A stretch of 64,000 nt of DNA from contig NZ_JARKMY010000001.1 in the NCBI RefSeq assembly GCF_029360725.1, forward strand, positions 1,116,001 to 1,180,000, read 5' to 3'. The position numbers and the translations under genes are program-made. Below are positions 8,915 to 18,017 of the stretch, piece by piece; position 1 is the first letter of the stretch, and each line of letters starts with the position of its first letter. The DNA is from Chryseolinea sp. H1M3-3 (lineage in GTDB: Bacteria; Bacteroidota; Bacteroidia; Cytophagales; Cyclobacteriaceae). Below the pieces are notes generated by a model. That model saw nothing but the letters and a program-made list of their open reading frames with translations, was not told the origin of the DNA and did not search any database.

Positions 8915-10441
8915 TTAATGCTTAAAATGACGCGTGCCTGTAAAGACCATCGACATATTATGCTGATCACAGAAGTTTATTGAGTCTTGATCCTTAACTG
9001 AACCACCCGGTTGAATAACAGCAACTACTCCGTGTTGGCTTGCAATTTCAACACAATCCGGAAAAGGAAAAAATGCATCTGATGCCATCACTGATCCTTG
9101 CAAGGAAAACCCGAAAGCAGCGGCCTTTTCGATCGCTTGCTTCAGTGCATCGACGCGTGAAGTCTGCCCAACACCACTGGCGATCAGCTGACCTTCATTC
9201 GCTAAAATGATTGTATTTGATTTCGTATGCTTACAAATCTTGCTGGCGAATAACAATGCATTGATCTCCGAAGCACTCGGAGCTTTCTTAGTAACTACTT
9301 TAAGATCTTCTTTCACGTCCGTTTTCAGATCAAGATCTTGTTCAATAATTCCATTTAAGATGGTCTTTGATTGCTTAGTCTCTGTAACCTTACCTTTCTG
9401 CAATAAGAGCATTCTATTCTTTTTTCCTTTCAATAAAGCAAGGGCATCCTCTGCGTACGATGGTGCGATCAGAATTTCAAAAAACAATTTATTGATCTCT
9501 TCTGCTGCTGAAAGATCAATAGGTCTGTTCGTCGCTAAAACTCCGCCGAATGCTGAAATGGTATCAGCTTGAAAAGCTTTGAGGTATGCCTCTTTAACAC
9601 TTCCGCCTGTGGCCACACCACAAGCGTTGGTATGTTTAATGATCACGAAAGCAGTTTCATTATCAAACTCCTTTAACAAGCTAATGGTGGCATCAACATC
9701 GACAAGATTATTGTACGATAATTCTTTGCCGTTCAATTGTTCGAACAATCCATCCAGGTCACCATAGTAAATTCCCTGCTGATGGGGGTTCTCTCCATAA
9801 CGTAAGGTTCTTCCTCGTTGTATACTTTTTTTGAAACTGGGGATCTGAAATTCCTGGTTGAAGTAATTGAAGATAGTCGAATCATAATGCGATGTAACAT
9901 CGAACGCCATTGCTGCAAATTTTTTACGATCATAGACATCGGTTGAGCAATTTTTGTTTTCAAGCAGTTGAAAGACTTCTTCGTATTGATTTCGGGATGC
10001 GACAATAAGGACATCGTTAAAGTTCTTGGCTGCTGCGCGTATCAGCGAGATGCCTCCGATGTCAATCTTCTCAATTATATCTTCTTCTGATCCGCCCTTC
10101 AATACCGTCTCCTCAAAAGGATAGAGATCAACGATAACGAGGTCGATAGGGGCCACGTTAAATTCCTTTGCCTGTTTCAAATCCCCCTCATCCTGACGTC
10201 GGTATAGAATTCCCCCAAAAACCGCAGGATGTAAAGTTTTCACTCTGCCTCCAAAAATAGAAGGGAAGCCCGTTAGTTGTTCAACAGGAGTGACCGTAAA
10301 ACCCAATTTTTCAATAAACTCCTGAGTACCCCCCGTGGATACAAACTCCACCCCATGCTTTCCTAATAACTGAATAATTGGTTCAAGCTTGTCTTTATAA
10401 AAAACGGAAATTAATGCGCGGGAGATCTTACAAGTAGACAT
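8915..10441 (-). CDS. purH: Bifunctional AICAR transformylase / IMP cyclohydrolase PurH
   Basis: 508 residues, full length. It catalyses the last two steps of de novo IMP synthesis. The N-terminal MGS-like cyclohydrolase domain shows STGGT, GGRVKTLHP and IDIGGISLIRAAAKN; the C-terminal transformylase domain has the catalytic Lys-His in KHTNACGVA and a terminal MVFTGTRHFKH. ATG start. Upstream of mreB, an order often seen in Bacteroidota, although the metabolic link to cell shape is not known. Confidence 0.97.
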   Translation of the reverse strand: MSTCKISRALISVFYKDKLEPIIQLLGKHGVEFVSTGGTQEFIEKLGFTVTPVEQLTGFPSIFGGRVKTLHPAVFGGILYRRQDEGDLKQAKEFNVAPIDLVIVDLYPFEETVLKGGSEEDIIEKIDIGGISLIRAAAKNFNDVLIVASRNQYEEVFQLLENKNCSTDVYDRKKFAAMAFDVTSHYDSTIFNYFNQEFQIPSFKKSIQRGRTLRYGENPHQQGIYYGDLDGLFEQLNGKELSYNNLVDVDATISLLKEFDNETAFVIIKHTNACGVATGGSVKEAYLKAFQADTISAFGGVLATNRPIDLSAAEEINKLFFEILIAPSYAEDALALLKGKKNRMLLLQKGKVTETKQSKTILNGIIEQDLDLKTDVKEDLKVVTKKAPSASEINALLFASKICKHTKSNTIILANEGQLIASGVGQTSRVDALKQAIEKAAAFGFSLQGSVMASDAFFPFPDCVEIASQHGVVAVIQPGGSVKDQDSINFCDQHNMSMVFTGTRHFKH

Positions 10442-10489
10442 AATGGTGGTTAGATATTTTAAACTGATGTGTTAGGACTGTGGAAATAA

Positions 10490-11323
10490 TTACCGGCCGA
10501 TAAAGTCTGAGGGCTCTTCAAACTCTTCGAACTCAATGGTAAACTCATCCGCATCCATATACGCTGGAAAACGATCGCGAAATGCATGAAGGGAATTGGC
10601 GTTCAGATCCACTGTACGACTTGCCTCACCACCTTCATTCGTGAAGATGATTTCCCCCTTTGGACTTATAACAGAAGAGTGGCCGTTGTATTCTATGCCG
10701 TTACCATCTTGGCCAATGCGGTTTACTCCAACCACGTAGCTCAAGTTTTCAATGGCACGGGCTTTTAATAAAGTGTTCCAGGCATCGATGCGTGCAGTTG
10801 GCCAGTTGGCCACATAAATTGCCACATCGTACGTTGGTCTTTTGGTGGTTACATCCCATCGGTTCCGGCTCCATACCGGGAATCGCAGATCATAGCACAC
10901 CAAGGGACAGATTCGCCAGCCTTTCCAAGTAGAAATTAGGAGGCTCTCGCCAGGTGCAAAGGTCTTGTGTTCATTTGCCATCCTGAAAAGGTGGCGTTTA
11001 TCGTAAGTTTTAAAATTACCTCCGGGTTCCATCCATAGAAGACGGTTGTAAAAACGGTCATGAACCTTTACAATGTAACTTCCCAGGATCAATGCGCCGG
11101 TTTGATCAGCTACCTGTTTCATCCATTTAAAAGTTCTCATGTTCATCATCTCGCCTAGCCTGGCTGCCGCCATAGTAAAGCCAGTCGTAAACATTTCAGG
11201 TAAAACAATCACGTCTGTGCCACCATTAATTCGCCATATTTTTTCCTCAAACATGGATAAATTGGCTTCAGGGTCTTCCCAATGGAGATCCGACTGAATT
11301 AAGGTGATTTTTAAGTCTTGCAT
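10490..11323 (-). CDS. Nitrilase-superfamily amidase (YafV/omega-amidase type)
   Basis: 277 residues from the ATG at 11321-11323. A longer frame begins with TTG at 11344 but adds only seven residues upstream of the natural start MQDLKIT. The catalytic Glu-Lys-Cys triad is Glu43 (LPEMFTTGF), Lys109 (YDKRHLF) and Cys143 (VCYDLRFP). The overall pattern matches the YafV/Nit2 branch, which hydrolyses alpha-ketoglutaramate or alpha-ketosuccinamate. It lies 82 bases downstream of an aminotransferase of the methionine/glutamine type, which supports an omega-amidase role. Other carbon-nitrogen hydrolase substrates cannot be excluded. Confidence 0.85.
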   Translation of the reverse strand: MQDLKITLIQSDLHWEDPEANLSMFEEKIWRINGGTDVIVLPEMFTTGFTMAAARLGEMMNMRTFKWMKQVADQTGALILGSYIVKVHDRFYNRLLWMEPGGNFKTYDKRHLFRMANEHKTFAPGESLLISTWKGWRICPLVCYDLRFPVWSRNRWDVTTKRPTYDVAIYVANWPTARIDAWNTLLKARAIENLSYVVGVNRIGQDGNGIEYNGHSSVISPKGEIIFTNEGGEASRTVDLNANSLHAFRDRFPAYMDADEFTIEFEEFEEPSDFIGR

Positions 11324-11405
11324 GGCGTCGTGATTTGCCCGCAAATAAAAGGAATGAGGAGCAATTTCTCTAACTAAAAGTAGAGTAATAGCCTAAGGAT
11401 CAGAT

Positions 11406-12548
11406 TTAAATCGTTCGTAGAATGGCGCACGCCTTTTCGAGCGTTTCCTCCTTTTTTGCAAAACAAAATCGCAGGATATGATGATCGGATTTATCCTGGT
11501 AAAATACCGATACCGGGATTGCCGCAACTTTAAACTTTTTGGTAAGCTCCTCAGCCATTTCTACCTCTGATTTCTGAGCGATATTTTTGTAAGATAAAAT
11601 CTGAAAATAAGAACCATAACATGCGAGCGGCTCAAATGACGATCCGCTCATTTGTTGAAGAAAAAAATCCCGCTTCTTTTGATAGAATTTGCCCAGGGAC
11701 TCGTAGTGTTCTGGTACTTTCAAGTATTCTGCCAGGGCTAGCTGAATGGGCGTGTTGACACTGAAAACGATAAACTGATGCGTCTTTCTAACTTCTTGCA
11801 TTAAATATGGAGGAGCCACGACATAACCCATCTTCCAGCCGGTGGCATGAAATGTTTTGCCAAACGAAAATACAGCTAGACTCTGAGATGCGAGCCCGGG
11901 ATATCGCAATACGCTTTGATGAACATTGCCATCAAAAATTAGTCGCTCATAAGCTTCATCACTTAACACCAGCAGATTGTGTTTAAGCACGATCGCCTCC
12001 AATTCCTTTAGATCTGCCTCTCGTAAAACAGAACCACTGGGATTATGCGGCGTGTTAATAATGATCATTTTGGTTCTCGCTGTTATTTTAGCCCGAACCA
12101 GGTCCCAATCCACGGAAAAGTCAGGATACTGCAAATTCAGGTGGATGGGTAGTCCCCCATTTAAGCGAATTGCTGGATTGTAAGAATCATAAGAAGGATC
12201 GAATACAATCACCTCATCACCGGGTGTAATAAAAGCAGCAATGGTTGAGTAGATGGCTTCCGTTGCCCCTGATGTGATTGTGATCTCCGATTCAGGATCA
12301 ACGTGTTTGCCAAATGAACGTTTTATCACGTCAGCAATCACGGCTCTCAAGCCAGGCATCCCAAGCATGGGCGCATACTGATTGTGGTCCTCCAACATGA
12401 ATTGATGGACCAGTTCAATGATTTTTCGATCGATAGGAAAATCCGGGAATCCTTGTGAAAGATTAATGGCGCCGTGTTCAAGCGCCATCCTTGACATAAC
12501 TGTAAAAATGGATGTACCAACATCCGGAAGACGAGATTGAATTTTCAT
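11406..12548 (-). CDS. PLP aminotransferase, methionine/glutamine transaminase type (YbdL/MtnE-like)
   Basis: 380 residues, fold-type I aminotransferase. The PLP lysine is Lys231 in SFGKTFHATGWKMGY. NTPHNPSG (165-172) and SDEAYE (196-201) are the other class I/II landmarks. The N-terminal INLSQGFPDFP resembles YbdL and kynurenine aminotransferases. A likely reaction is transfer of an amino group to 4-methylthio-2-oxobutanoate, giving methionine, often with glutamine as donor. The neighbouring omega-amidase-like gene would remove the alpha-ketoglutaramate product. ATG start. The exact substrate is inferred. Confidence 0.85.
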   Translation of the reverse strand: MKIQSRLPDVGTSIFTVMSRMALEHGAINLSQGFPDFPIDRKIIELVHQFMLEDHNQYAPMLGMPGLRAVIADVIKRSFGKHVDPESEITITSGATEAIYSTIAAFITPGDEVIVFDPSYDSYNPAIRLNGGLPIHLNLQYPDFSVDWDLVRAKITARTKMIIINTPHNPSGSVLREADLKELEAIVLKHNLLVLSDEAYERLIFDGNVHQSVLRYPGLASQSLAVFSFGKTFHATGWKMGYVVAPPYLMQEVRKTHQFIVFSVNTPIQLALAEYLKVPEHYESLGKFYQKKRDFFLQQMSGSSFEPLACYGSYFQILSYKNIAQKSEVEMAEELTKKFKVAAIPVSVFYQDKSDHHILRFCFAKKEETLEKACAILRTI

Positions 12549-12641
12549 TTAGAAATAAGTACTGGCCAGTGGCAATTGACAAAGAACAACTCAAAATGTC
12601 AAATGCGATTTCACGTAAAGAATATTTTGTTCTTAGTGACG

Positions 12642-13652
12642 CTAGTTTGCCAAAACGATTTCCTTTAAACAAGAAATCCATAATGGATGATCGTTGAGAC
12701 TTTCAACCAGCTGCACCTTGTCACCGCCGTTCTGGTGAAATATTTCCTGGTACTCTTCTCCAATCTCGATTATTGTCTCAAGACAATCAGCCGTAAACGC
12801 AGGTGAGAAAGCCAGAATCTTTTTCATTCCTTTTCGCCCGCATTCCTCCACAACTTTGTCGGAGAACGGTTTGAGCCATTTGTCATCAAGCCGCGATTGA
12901 AAACAGACTGTGTATTTTGCAGCCGGAATATTCAGAGCTGCAGCCAGTAACCGGGTTGTAGCATAACAAGTTGCCTTGTAACAATATTTATTGTCGTCTG
13001 TAATTTCATTTTCACAGTTATGATCGGTGCATAACCCGTCGTTATATACTTTGTCAACATGGCGCTCAGGCAGACCGTGGTATGAAAACAAGACGTGGTC
13101 GTATTCGTTGTGGTTATACTTTTTACCGATATCTACAATTGCGTTGATAAAGGCTGGATGATCATAATACTGACTTATAAATGAAACATCGGGTATAACC
13201 CACCATTTACTTATTACACGCATTACTTCTTCATGTGCTGACCCGGTGGATGCGGACGCATATTGAGGGAAGAGCGGCAACACGATGATGCGCTGATAAT
13301 TTTTTCTTTTCATTACACCCAGCACATCCGGAATAGACGGATTTTTGTAGCGCATAGCAAGGTGTACTTCATACGCCGGCCCCAAATCTTTTTGTAAAAG
13401 GTCTTTAACCCTTTCACTGTAGTATAACAAGGGAGAGCCATTCGCAGTCCAAAGCTTCTTGTAAATCTTTGCCGATTTTGGAGCCCTGAACGGAACGATG
13501 ACCAGGTTAACTAACATTTTTCGCAGTAGCCAAGGAATATCGATTACACGCGGATCATTTAAGAATTGAGATAAATAAGAACGTACATCACTTACGGATG
13601 GACTATCTGGTGTACCAAGATTAATAAGAAGAACTCCTGTTTTGTTTTTCAT
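12642..13652 (-). CDS. hemH: Ferrochelatase
   Basis: 336 residues. It inserts Fe2+ into protoporphyrin IX, the terminal step of protohaem synthesis. Motifs: GVLLINLGTPDSP at the N-terminus, the catalytic His in SYHGLPERH, CYATTRLLA, FQSRLDDKWL and the Glu-containing ADCLETIIEIGEEY. ATG start. Same strand as the aminotransferase downstream (93-base gap). Two other haem-related genes, hemD and hemW, occur elsewhere in the window. Confidence 0.96.
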   Translation of the reverse strand: MKNKTGVLLINLGTPDSPSVSDVRSYLSQFLNDPRVIDIPWLLRKMLVNLVIVPFRAPKSAKIYKKLWTANGSPLLYYSERVKDLLQKDLGPAYEVHLAMRYKNPSIPDVLGVMKRKNYQRIIVLPLFPQYASASTGSAHEEVMRVISKWWVIPDVSFISQYYDHPAFINAIVDIGKKYNHNEYDHVLFSYHGLPERHVDKVYNDGLCTDHNCENEITDDNKYCYKATCYATTRLLAAALNIPAAKYTVCFQSRLDDKWLKPFSDKVVEECGRKGMKKILAFSPAFTADCLETIIEIGEEYQEIFHQNGGDKVQLVESLNDHPLWISCLKEIVLAN

Positions 13653-13828
13653 CTTTAAAAAGTGTCGGGATCTTAAACGGATGCCTCAAACAGCCCGGAA
13701 TGTTTGTCCCAAGAACTCTACATTCAGGCACTTGGTTCCATTCGTTTTGCCTCCGCGTCGTCAATATTGATTACTCATCTCTAACAACGAAAATCCGGGA
13801 AAATTTGATTAAAGAAAAATCTGTCAGG

Positions 13829-14998
13829 CTATTTTAAAATTGGAGCACGCTTGAACGGTTTAGTTTCATCGAAAAGCTTCCGGTAGGTGGCATGTCTTTT
13901 ACATTCTTCGGCGCCTACCTGTTTCACCACGTTAATCATTGTTGGGTGGAAGTCACCTATCCAATTCATTTCATACTCACTGTATCGGTTATACTTTTCT
14001 TGTAATACTTCTCTTGCTTTCATCACCATTGCTCCATCCAAACCTTTTCCCTGGTGTTCTGGGACAACGCCAAATAAAATCCCGAATGCTTTCCGGTTGG
14101 TTTTCATTAATGTGTGCCAAACAAATTTAAGTTTCCCAAGCCAGTCCAATTTTCCATTTACATACTTAAAAATCTGATTCATCTCCGGCAAGGAAATAAA
14201 GAAGCTCACGGGTTCACCTTTGTAAAATCCGAAATACAAAAGTCTAGGGTCAAGGATTGGCTTCATCTGTTTAACCAGCAGTTTGGCTTGCTGAAGATTG
14301 AGCTCGGGGTTCTCATTTCGTGTAGCCCAAGCTTTGTTATATACATGGTGAATGTATTCCGCCAAACGCGGCATTTCAGCTTTACTGATGTACCGAAAAT
14401 CATAATTAGGATCCTTGGCAGCAATTGCCGCCTTTTTCGCAAGTCTTGGTACCACAGGATCATTTACTGGCCTGCAAAAAGTAAACTGATAGAAATAAAC
14501 CTGAAATCCGTACGCCTCAAAAAAATCCTTATAATATGAAAAATTGTAATTGCACTGATAGTTCGGTTGCTTGTCAAATCCTTGAATCAACAGGCCCCAC
14601 CACCGGTCGCGCGTACCAAAATTGATAGGCCCATCCATGGCCTCCATACCTTTTCCTTGCAACCATTCCTTGCACTGATCGAACAGCATAAACGCAGCTT
14701 TCCGATCGTCGATGCATTCAAAAAAGCCCATTCCTCCCGTAGGCTGGTCGTTGCCTTTGTGTACAGTCTTTTGATTAACAAACGCAGCAACTCTTCCTAT
14801 CGCTTCATTTTTATCGTCGAGCAAGATCCAGCGAATACACTCTCCATGTCGAAAGGTTTTATTTTGATCTTTGTCGAAAACCGATTCTATGTCCTTATCA
14901 AGAGGTCGGATCCAGTGGGGTTCATTTTTATAAAGTCTGACAGGCAGCTGTAGAAATTCCTTAACCAGCCGGGGGGTTGTGACTTGTTGAATCTTCAT
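13829..14998 (-). CDS. GNAT-fold acyltransferase-like protein, function unknown
   Basis: 389 residues, soluble. The pattern (RLYKNEPHWIRPL near the N-terminus, MDGPINFGTRDRWWG, and a C-terminal GVVPEHQGKGLDGAMVMKA acetyl-CoA-loop-like segment) fits a widespread, uncharacterised GNAT family related to E. coli YghO. Substrate unknown. Its ATG overlaps the stop of the histidine kinase by one base (TAATG), so the two are probably translated together. A 176-base gap without a recognisable gene separates it from hemH. Confidence 0.8.
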   Translation of the reverse strand: MKIQQVTTPRLVKEFLQLPVRLYKNEPHWIRPLDKDIESVFDKDQNKTFRHGECIRWILLDDKNEAIGRVAAFVNQKTVHKGNDQPTGGMGFFECIDDRKAAFMLFDQCKEWLQGKGMEAMDGPINFGTRDRWWGLLIQGFDKQPNYQCNYNFSYYKDFFEAYGFQVYFYQFTFCRPVNDPVVPRLAKKAAIAAKDPNYDFRYISKAEMPRLAEYIHHVYNKAWATRNENPELNLQQAKLLVKQMKPILDPRLLYFGFYKGEPVSFFISLPEMNQIFKYVNGKLDWLGKLKFVWHTLMKTNRKAFGILFGVVPEHQGKGLDGAMVMKAREVLQEKYNRYSEYEMNWIGDFHPTMINVVKQVGAEECKRHATYRKLFDETKPFKRAPILK

Positions 14999-16824
14999 TA
15001 CTGTTCAACTTGCATTTGAGGTGTATTGTGTATTACGTTGTTTATTCGATTTGGAAGAATAATATTAAATCTTGTTCCCTGTCCAACACGGCTGGCGACA
15101 TATATCTGCCCACCTAATTTCTCAACAGCATTTTTGACAATGTATAAACCAATGCCTGATCCATCCGATTGTTCCGTCGCTCTATAAAACATTTCAAAAA
15201 TTTTTGACAGGCTGGCGTCGCTGATGCCGATACCGTTATCGGAAAAAATTATTTCAGTGCGAAGATGGTCTGTCGTGATCTTGATATTTATTTCAGAAAA
15301 TTCACTTTCCAACCGTCGGTATTTGATCGCATTTGAAATCAGATTTCGAAGAATTTCTGATATTCTCCATGGGTCACTATAAAATTCGATCCCCTCAATC
15401 TTTATCGAGCGCCGCATTTCTTTTGTGCCCTCGAGATAATTAAGGTCGCTAAAGGTTTGCTGAATGATACGTTCAAAGTCAACCTTCGCCGTACTGATCT
15501 CCATCTTCAGATTTTTTGAATGACTAAGCACATCACCAATAAAATGATCCAGGTGCTCTACTTTAGTCCCGATGATGTCGATATAATCCATCGGATTATC
15601 AGTGTTGCCGGGAAGTTTAGCCAGGTTAACGAGTCCAAGGATTGAGGAAAGGGGCGCACGAAGGTCATGTGAAACTTTGTACACAAAATTATCCAACTCT
15701 CCATTTCTGATTTTCAATTCTTCTTCAACCCGTTTGCGTTCCGTAATATCAACATATACCCCATAGATGCCGATGGTTTGATTCTCGAGTGTTACCGGCA
15801 TTCCATACAAAATCACGTCAACGAGTTTTCCATTGCGGTGCCTTCGTGCTGTTTCAATGCTCACGACACGATGATTCGTAATGAGATTATTTAAGTCGAC
15901 ACCTTCGTGAGTCAATTCCTCAGGCACAATAAAATCATTAATACTCCGCCCCTTAAGTTCTGTCAACGTAAAACCAAACATTTCCTCAAAACCCTTATTG
16001 ACTTGTTCTACTTTTCCAGAATCATTCAGTAGCACTACCGCGATGGGAACGTTCTGAAAAAGCTGAGCCAACAAAGTCTCATTCTTTTTTGTACGTTCCT
16101 CGGTTTGCTTTCGCTCTGTTACATCCCTGAAGATGATTTGAAAACATGCTTCACCTTTGAAAGTCAGGGGAAAAGTTGTTGCTTCAACATATATTGTTTG
16201 CCCATCTATGCGAATAAATTTCTGTTCTTCCATCACCCCGGTTATGCCCATCGTCGCGTCTTTCATTCCTCTGACAATGTGCTGGTGAAAATCCGGATGC
16301 ACAAAATCCATCACAAAAGTACCTAACAAATCCAGAGAATCGGCGGCGTTCAGAATGGCTCGGGCCTGTGTATTTATAAAAAGAAGTTTACCGCCTTTGT
16401 GAATGATGATGCCTATAGGCAAACGTTGAATGGATTCGAGGTACTTCTCTTCGCTTTCATCCATGCGTTGCTTGCGGAGTGTGATATCTTGTATGACGCC
16501 TCTTCGTATTACACTACCATCGGGTTTCAATGCGTGATTTGAACGAAACTCCAGCCATTTAATTTTTCCGGCAACCCATATTCTCCCTTGCCAGTTCCAT
16601 TCTTTACCTGCGCGCTCACTTGTGGTTGACGTTTCATATAGATCCTGAACATCGTCTTGATGAACAATAGAGTCTAGTGTCTGGGCATCATGAAGAAGGG
16701 ATCGGGCAGGAAGCCCTAACATTGATTCACATGCATCGCTAATAAATTCGAAACGCCTGGAGCCATCAGGTAAGATGACATACTCGTAGAGCACTGCCGG
16801 CAAATGCTTGATAAGATCCTGCAT
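14998..16824 (-). CDS. Cytosolic PAS-domain sensor histidine kinase
   Basis: 608 residues with no membrane segments. Three PAS domains lie at about 1-120, 122-240 and 245-365, each ending in the usual DITxRK/DVTERK linker. The HisKA domain has phospho-acceptor His386 (VSHDLRAPLSS). The HATPase domain has an N box (NLISNAIKYR), G1 (DNGIGI) and G2 (GSGIGLYIV). It probably senses a soluble or redox cue through PAS and phosphorylates an unidentified response regulator; none is encoded next to it. ATG start. It overlaps the GNAT gene by 1 base. Confidence 0.92.
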   Translation of the reverse strand: MQDLIKHLPAVLYEYVILPDGSRRFEFISDACESMLGLPARSLLHDAQTLDSIVHQDDVQDLYETSTTSERAGKEWNWQGRIWVAGKIKWLEFRSNHALKPDGSVIRRGVIQDITLRKQRMDESEEKYLESIQRLPIGIIIHKGGKLLFINTQARAILNAADSLDLLGTFVMDFVHPDFHQHIVRGMKDATMGITGVMEEQKFIRIDGQTIYVEATTFPLTFKGEACFQIIFRDVTERKQTEERTKKNETLLAQLFQNVPIAVVLLNDSGKVEQVNKGFEEMFGFTLTELKGRSINDFIVPEELTHEGVDLNNLITNHRVVSIETARRHRNGKLVDVILYGMPVTLENQTIGIYGVYVDITERKRVEEELKIRNGELDNFVYKVSHDLRAPLSSILGLVNLAKLPGNTDNPMDYIDIIGTKVEHLDHFIGDVLSHSKNLKMEISTAKVDFERIIQQTFSDLNYLEGTKEMRRSIKIEGIEFYSDPWRISEILRNLISNAIKYRRLESEFSEINIKITTDHLRTEIIFSDNGIGISDASLSKIFEMFYRATEQSDGSGIGLYIVKNAVEKLGGQIYVASRVGQGTRFNIILPNRINNVIHNTPQMQVEQ

Positions 16825-17027
16825 ACAAAGTAGAAGAAAAGGAAAACCTTAAACTCAAACAGGGCCAGGAATGAGTGTAATTAAACTTCGAAAGATACTT
16901 GATCGTTGTAAGAAAACAAGGGACAAAATACGTTTAAAGATTATTTAAAATGAGTGAAGTGTTACAAAACCGTGTCAACCAGGCAAAGCTTCGATCAAAT
17001 GTTAAGGTTCAAAAACAGACGGTAATG

Positions 17028-17486
17028 TTATAAGTTGGTCATTTTTCGCAACCAGGACCTGGCTTCGCGAATCGAATCGAAATTTCGAACTTTCATAGTC
17101 GCGGCACCTTCTTCCATTTCAATAATGGACAGGAGTGTAAATTTATTGCTAGGCATGACCACGGCCAGGTAACGAATGCCGATTTTCTCCATCTGCGGCA
17201 AAACCTGATTTTTAAAGTAGTGGATATCTTCGTCCAAAACGGGGCCCGCGGCTCGACTATCCGTAAGCATATGTAACTTTGGATAATTACCGATTTCCTG
17301 CCGAATCAATTCTAATCGTTTTTGCTGTACAAATTGATAGTGCTCACTATAACGCGGAATGCCATTGAGGGTAAGCTTAATACACGGGATTGAGTCATCC
17401 AGTTCGAGGGTAGCATATTCATCCTTATAAAAAGGTTTTATCATGCTTTCAACATTTGAATGGACATTTAAGGAGGTCATGAACAT
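17028..17486 (-). CDS. Small STAS/SpoIIAA-like protein
   Basis: 152 residues, soluble. Not firmly recognised. The alternation of beta-strands and helices (ATLELDDSIPCIKLTLNG, HMLTDSRAAGPV, IRYLAVVMPS, FDSIREARSWL) resembles the STAS/SpoIIAA-like family common in Bacteroidota. A phospho-regulated or lipid-binding partner role is only a guess. The frame starts with ATG-TTC-ATG; either ATG (17486 or 17480) could be used. It is divergent from an HTH regulator and 203 bases upstream of the histidine kinase on the same strand. That gap shows nothing identifiable. Confidence 0.65.
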   Translation of the reverse strand: MFMTSLNVHSNVESMIKPFYKDEYATLELDDSIPCIKLTLNGIPRYSEHYQFVQQKRLELIRQEIGNYPKLHMLTDSRAAGPVLDEDIHYFKNQVLPQMEKIGIRYLAVVMPSNKFTLLSIIEMEEGAATMKVRNFDSIREARSWLRKMTNL

Positions 17487-17529
17487 GTAATTTAATATCT
17501 AACCACAATTTGTAAAAATATTGGTGACA

Positions 17530-17554
17530 TTTTAGGGGTCAAAAAGCCCCAAAA
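17530..17554. promoter_or_regulatory. Inverted repeat in divergent promoter region
   Basis: TTTTAGGGG and CCCCAAAA arms flank the 8-base spacer TCAAAAAG, between two divergent genes. It could be an operator for the adjacent HTH protein, or a hairpin in the leader RNA. The sequence alone does not decide. Confidence 0.4.
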
Positions 17555-17601
17555 CGTAAACTTTATTTTAACTATCTTCATAACCATAATTACCGTTTAT
17601 T

Positions 17602-17979
17602 ATGGCCACCGTAGAAATTGGACAAAAGATTAAAGAAGTATTTGACCAACGTCAAATGAAACTTACTGACTTTGCGGATGAATTAGGGACTGTTCGTCAA
17701 AATGTCTACCGCATTTTCAAGAAACGGCATCTTGATACAGGATTATTACTAAAAATCTCGCAAGTTCTTAATCACAACTTCTTCCAGTACTATGTAGCTG
17801 ATCCTAACGAAAGAACGGACGAAAAGATTAAACTTTTAAAATCCGAAACCTCCGACTATCAAAAACAACTGGATCTTTCGCGTAAGGAAATCGATTACCT
17901 GCGTAAAATTATTAAACTTATGGAAGAAAAAGCCGAGTTGGTTCACCAATTAGGCAAAGACACTATGATGTTGCAGTAA
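17602..17979 (+). CDS. HTH transcriptional regulator with C-terminal coiled coil
   Basis: 125 residues. The Xre/Cro-type HTH occupies about residues 5-60 (KLTDFADELGTVRQNVYRIF covers the turn and recognition helix). A charged heptad-like coiled coil at about 72-118 (LKSETSDYQKQLDLSRKEID...) suggests dimerisation. A DNA-binding role is a family inference; targets are unknown, but the inverted repeat 48 bases upstream is a candidate site for autoregulation. ATG start. Divergent from the STAS-like gene. Confidence 0.85.
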   Translation: MATVEIGQKIKEVFDQRQMKLTDFADELGTVRQNVYRIFKKRHLDTGLLLKISQVLNHNFFQYYVADPNERTDEKIKLLKSETSDYQKQLDLSRKEIDYLRKIIKLMEEKAELVHQLGKDTMMLQ

Positions 17980-18017
17980 TTAAAAATTGTGGGCGGCAAC
18001 AGATGATGAAATATTTT

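Noticed and set aside
8722-8970. 82-codon frame between mreB and purH
   Set aside because: It overlaps the end of purH in another frame, has no recognisable pattern, and is probably chance.
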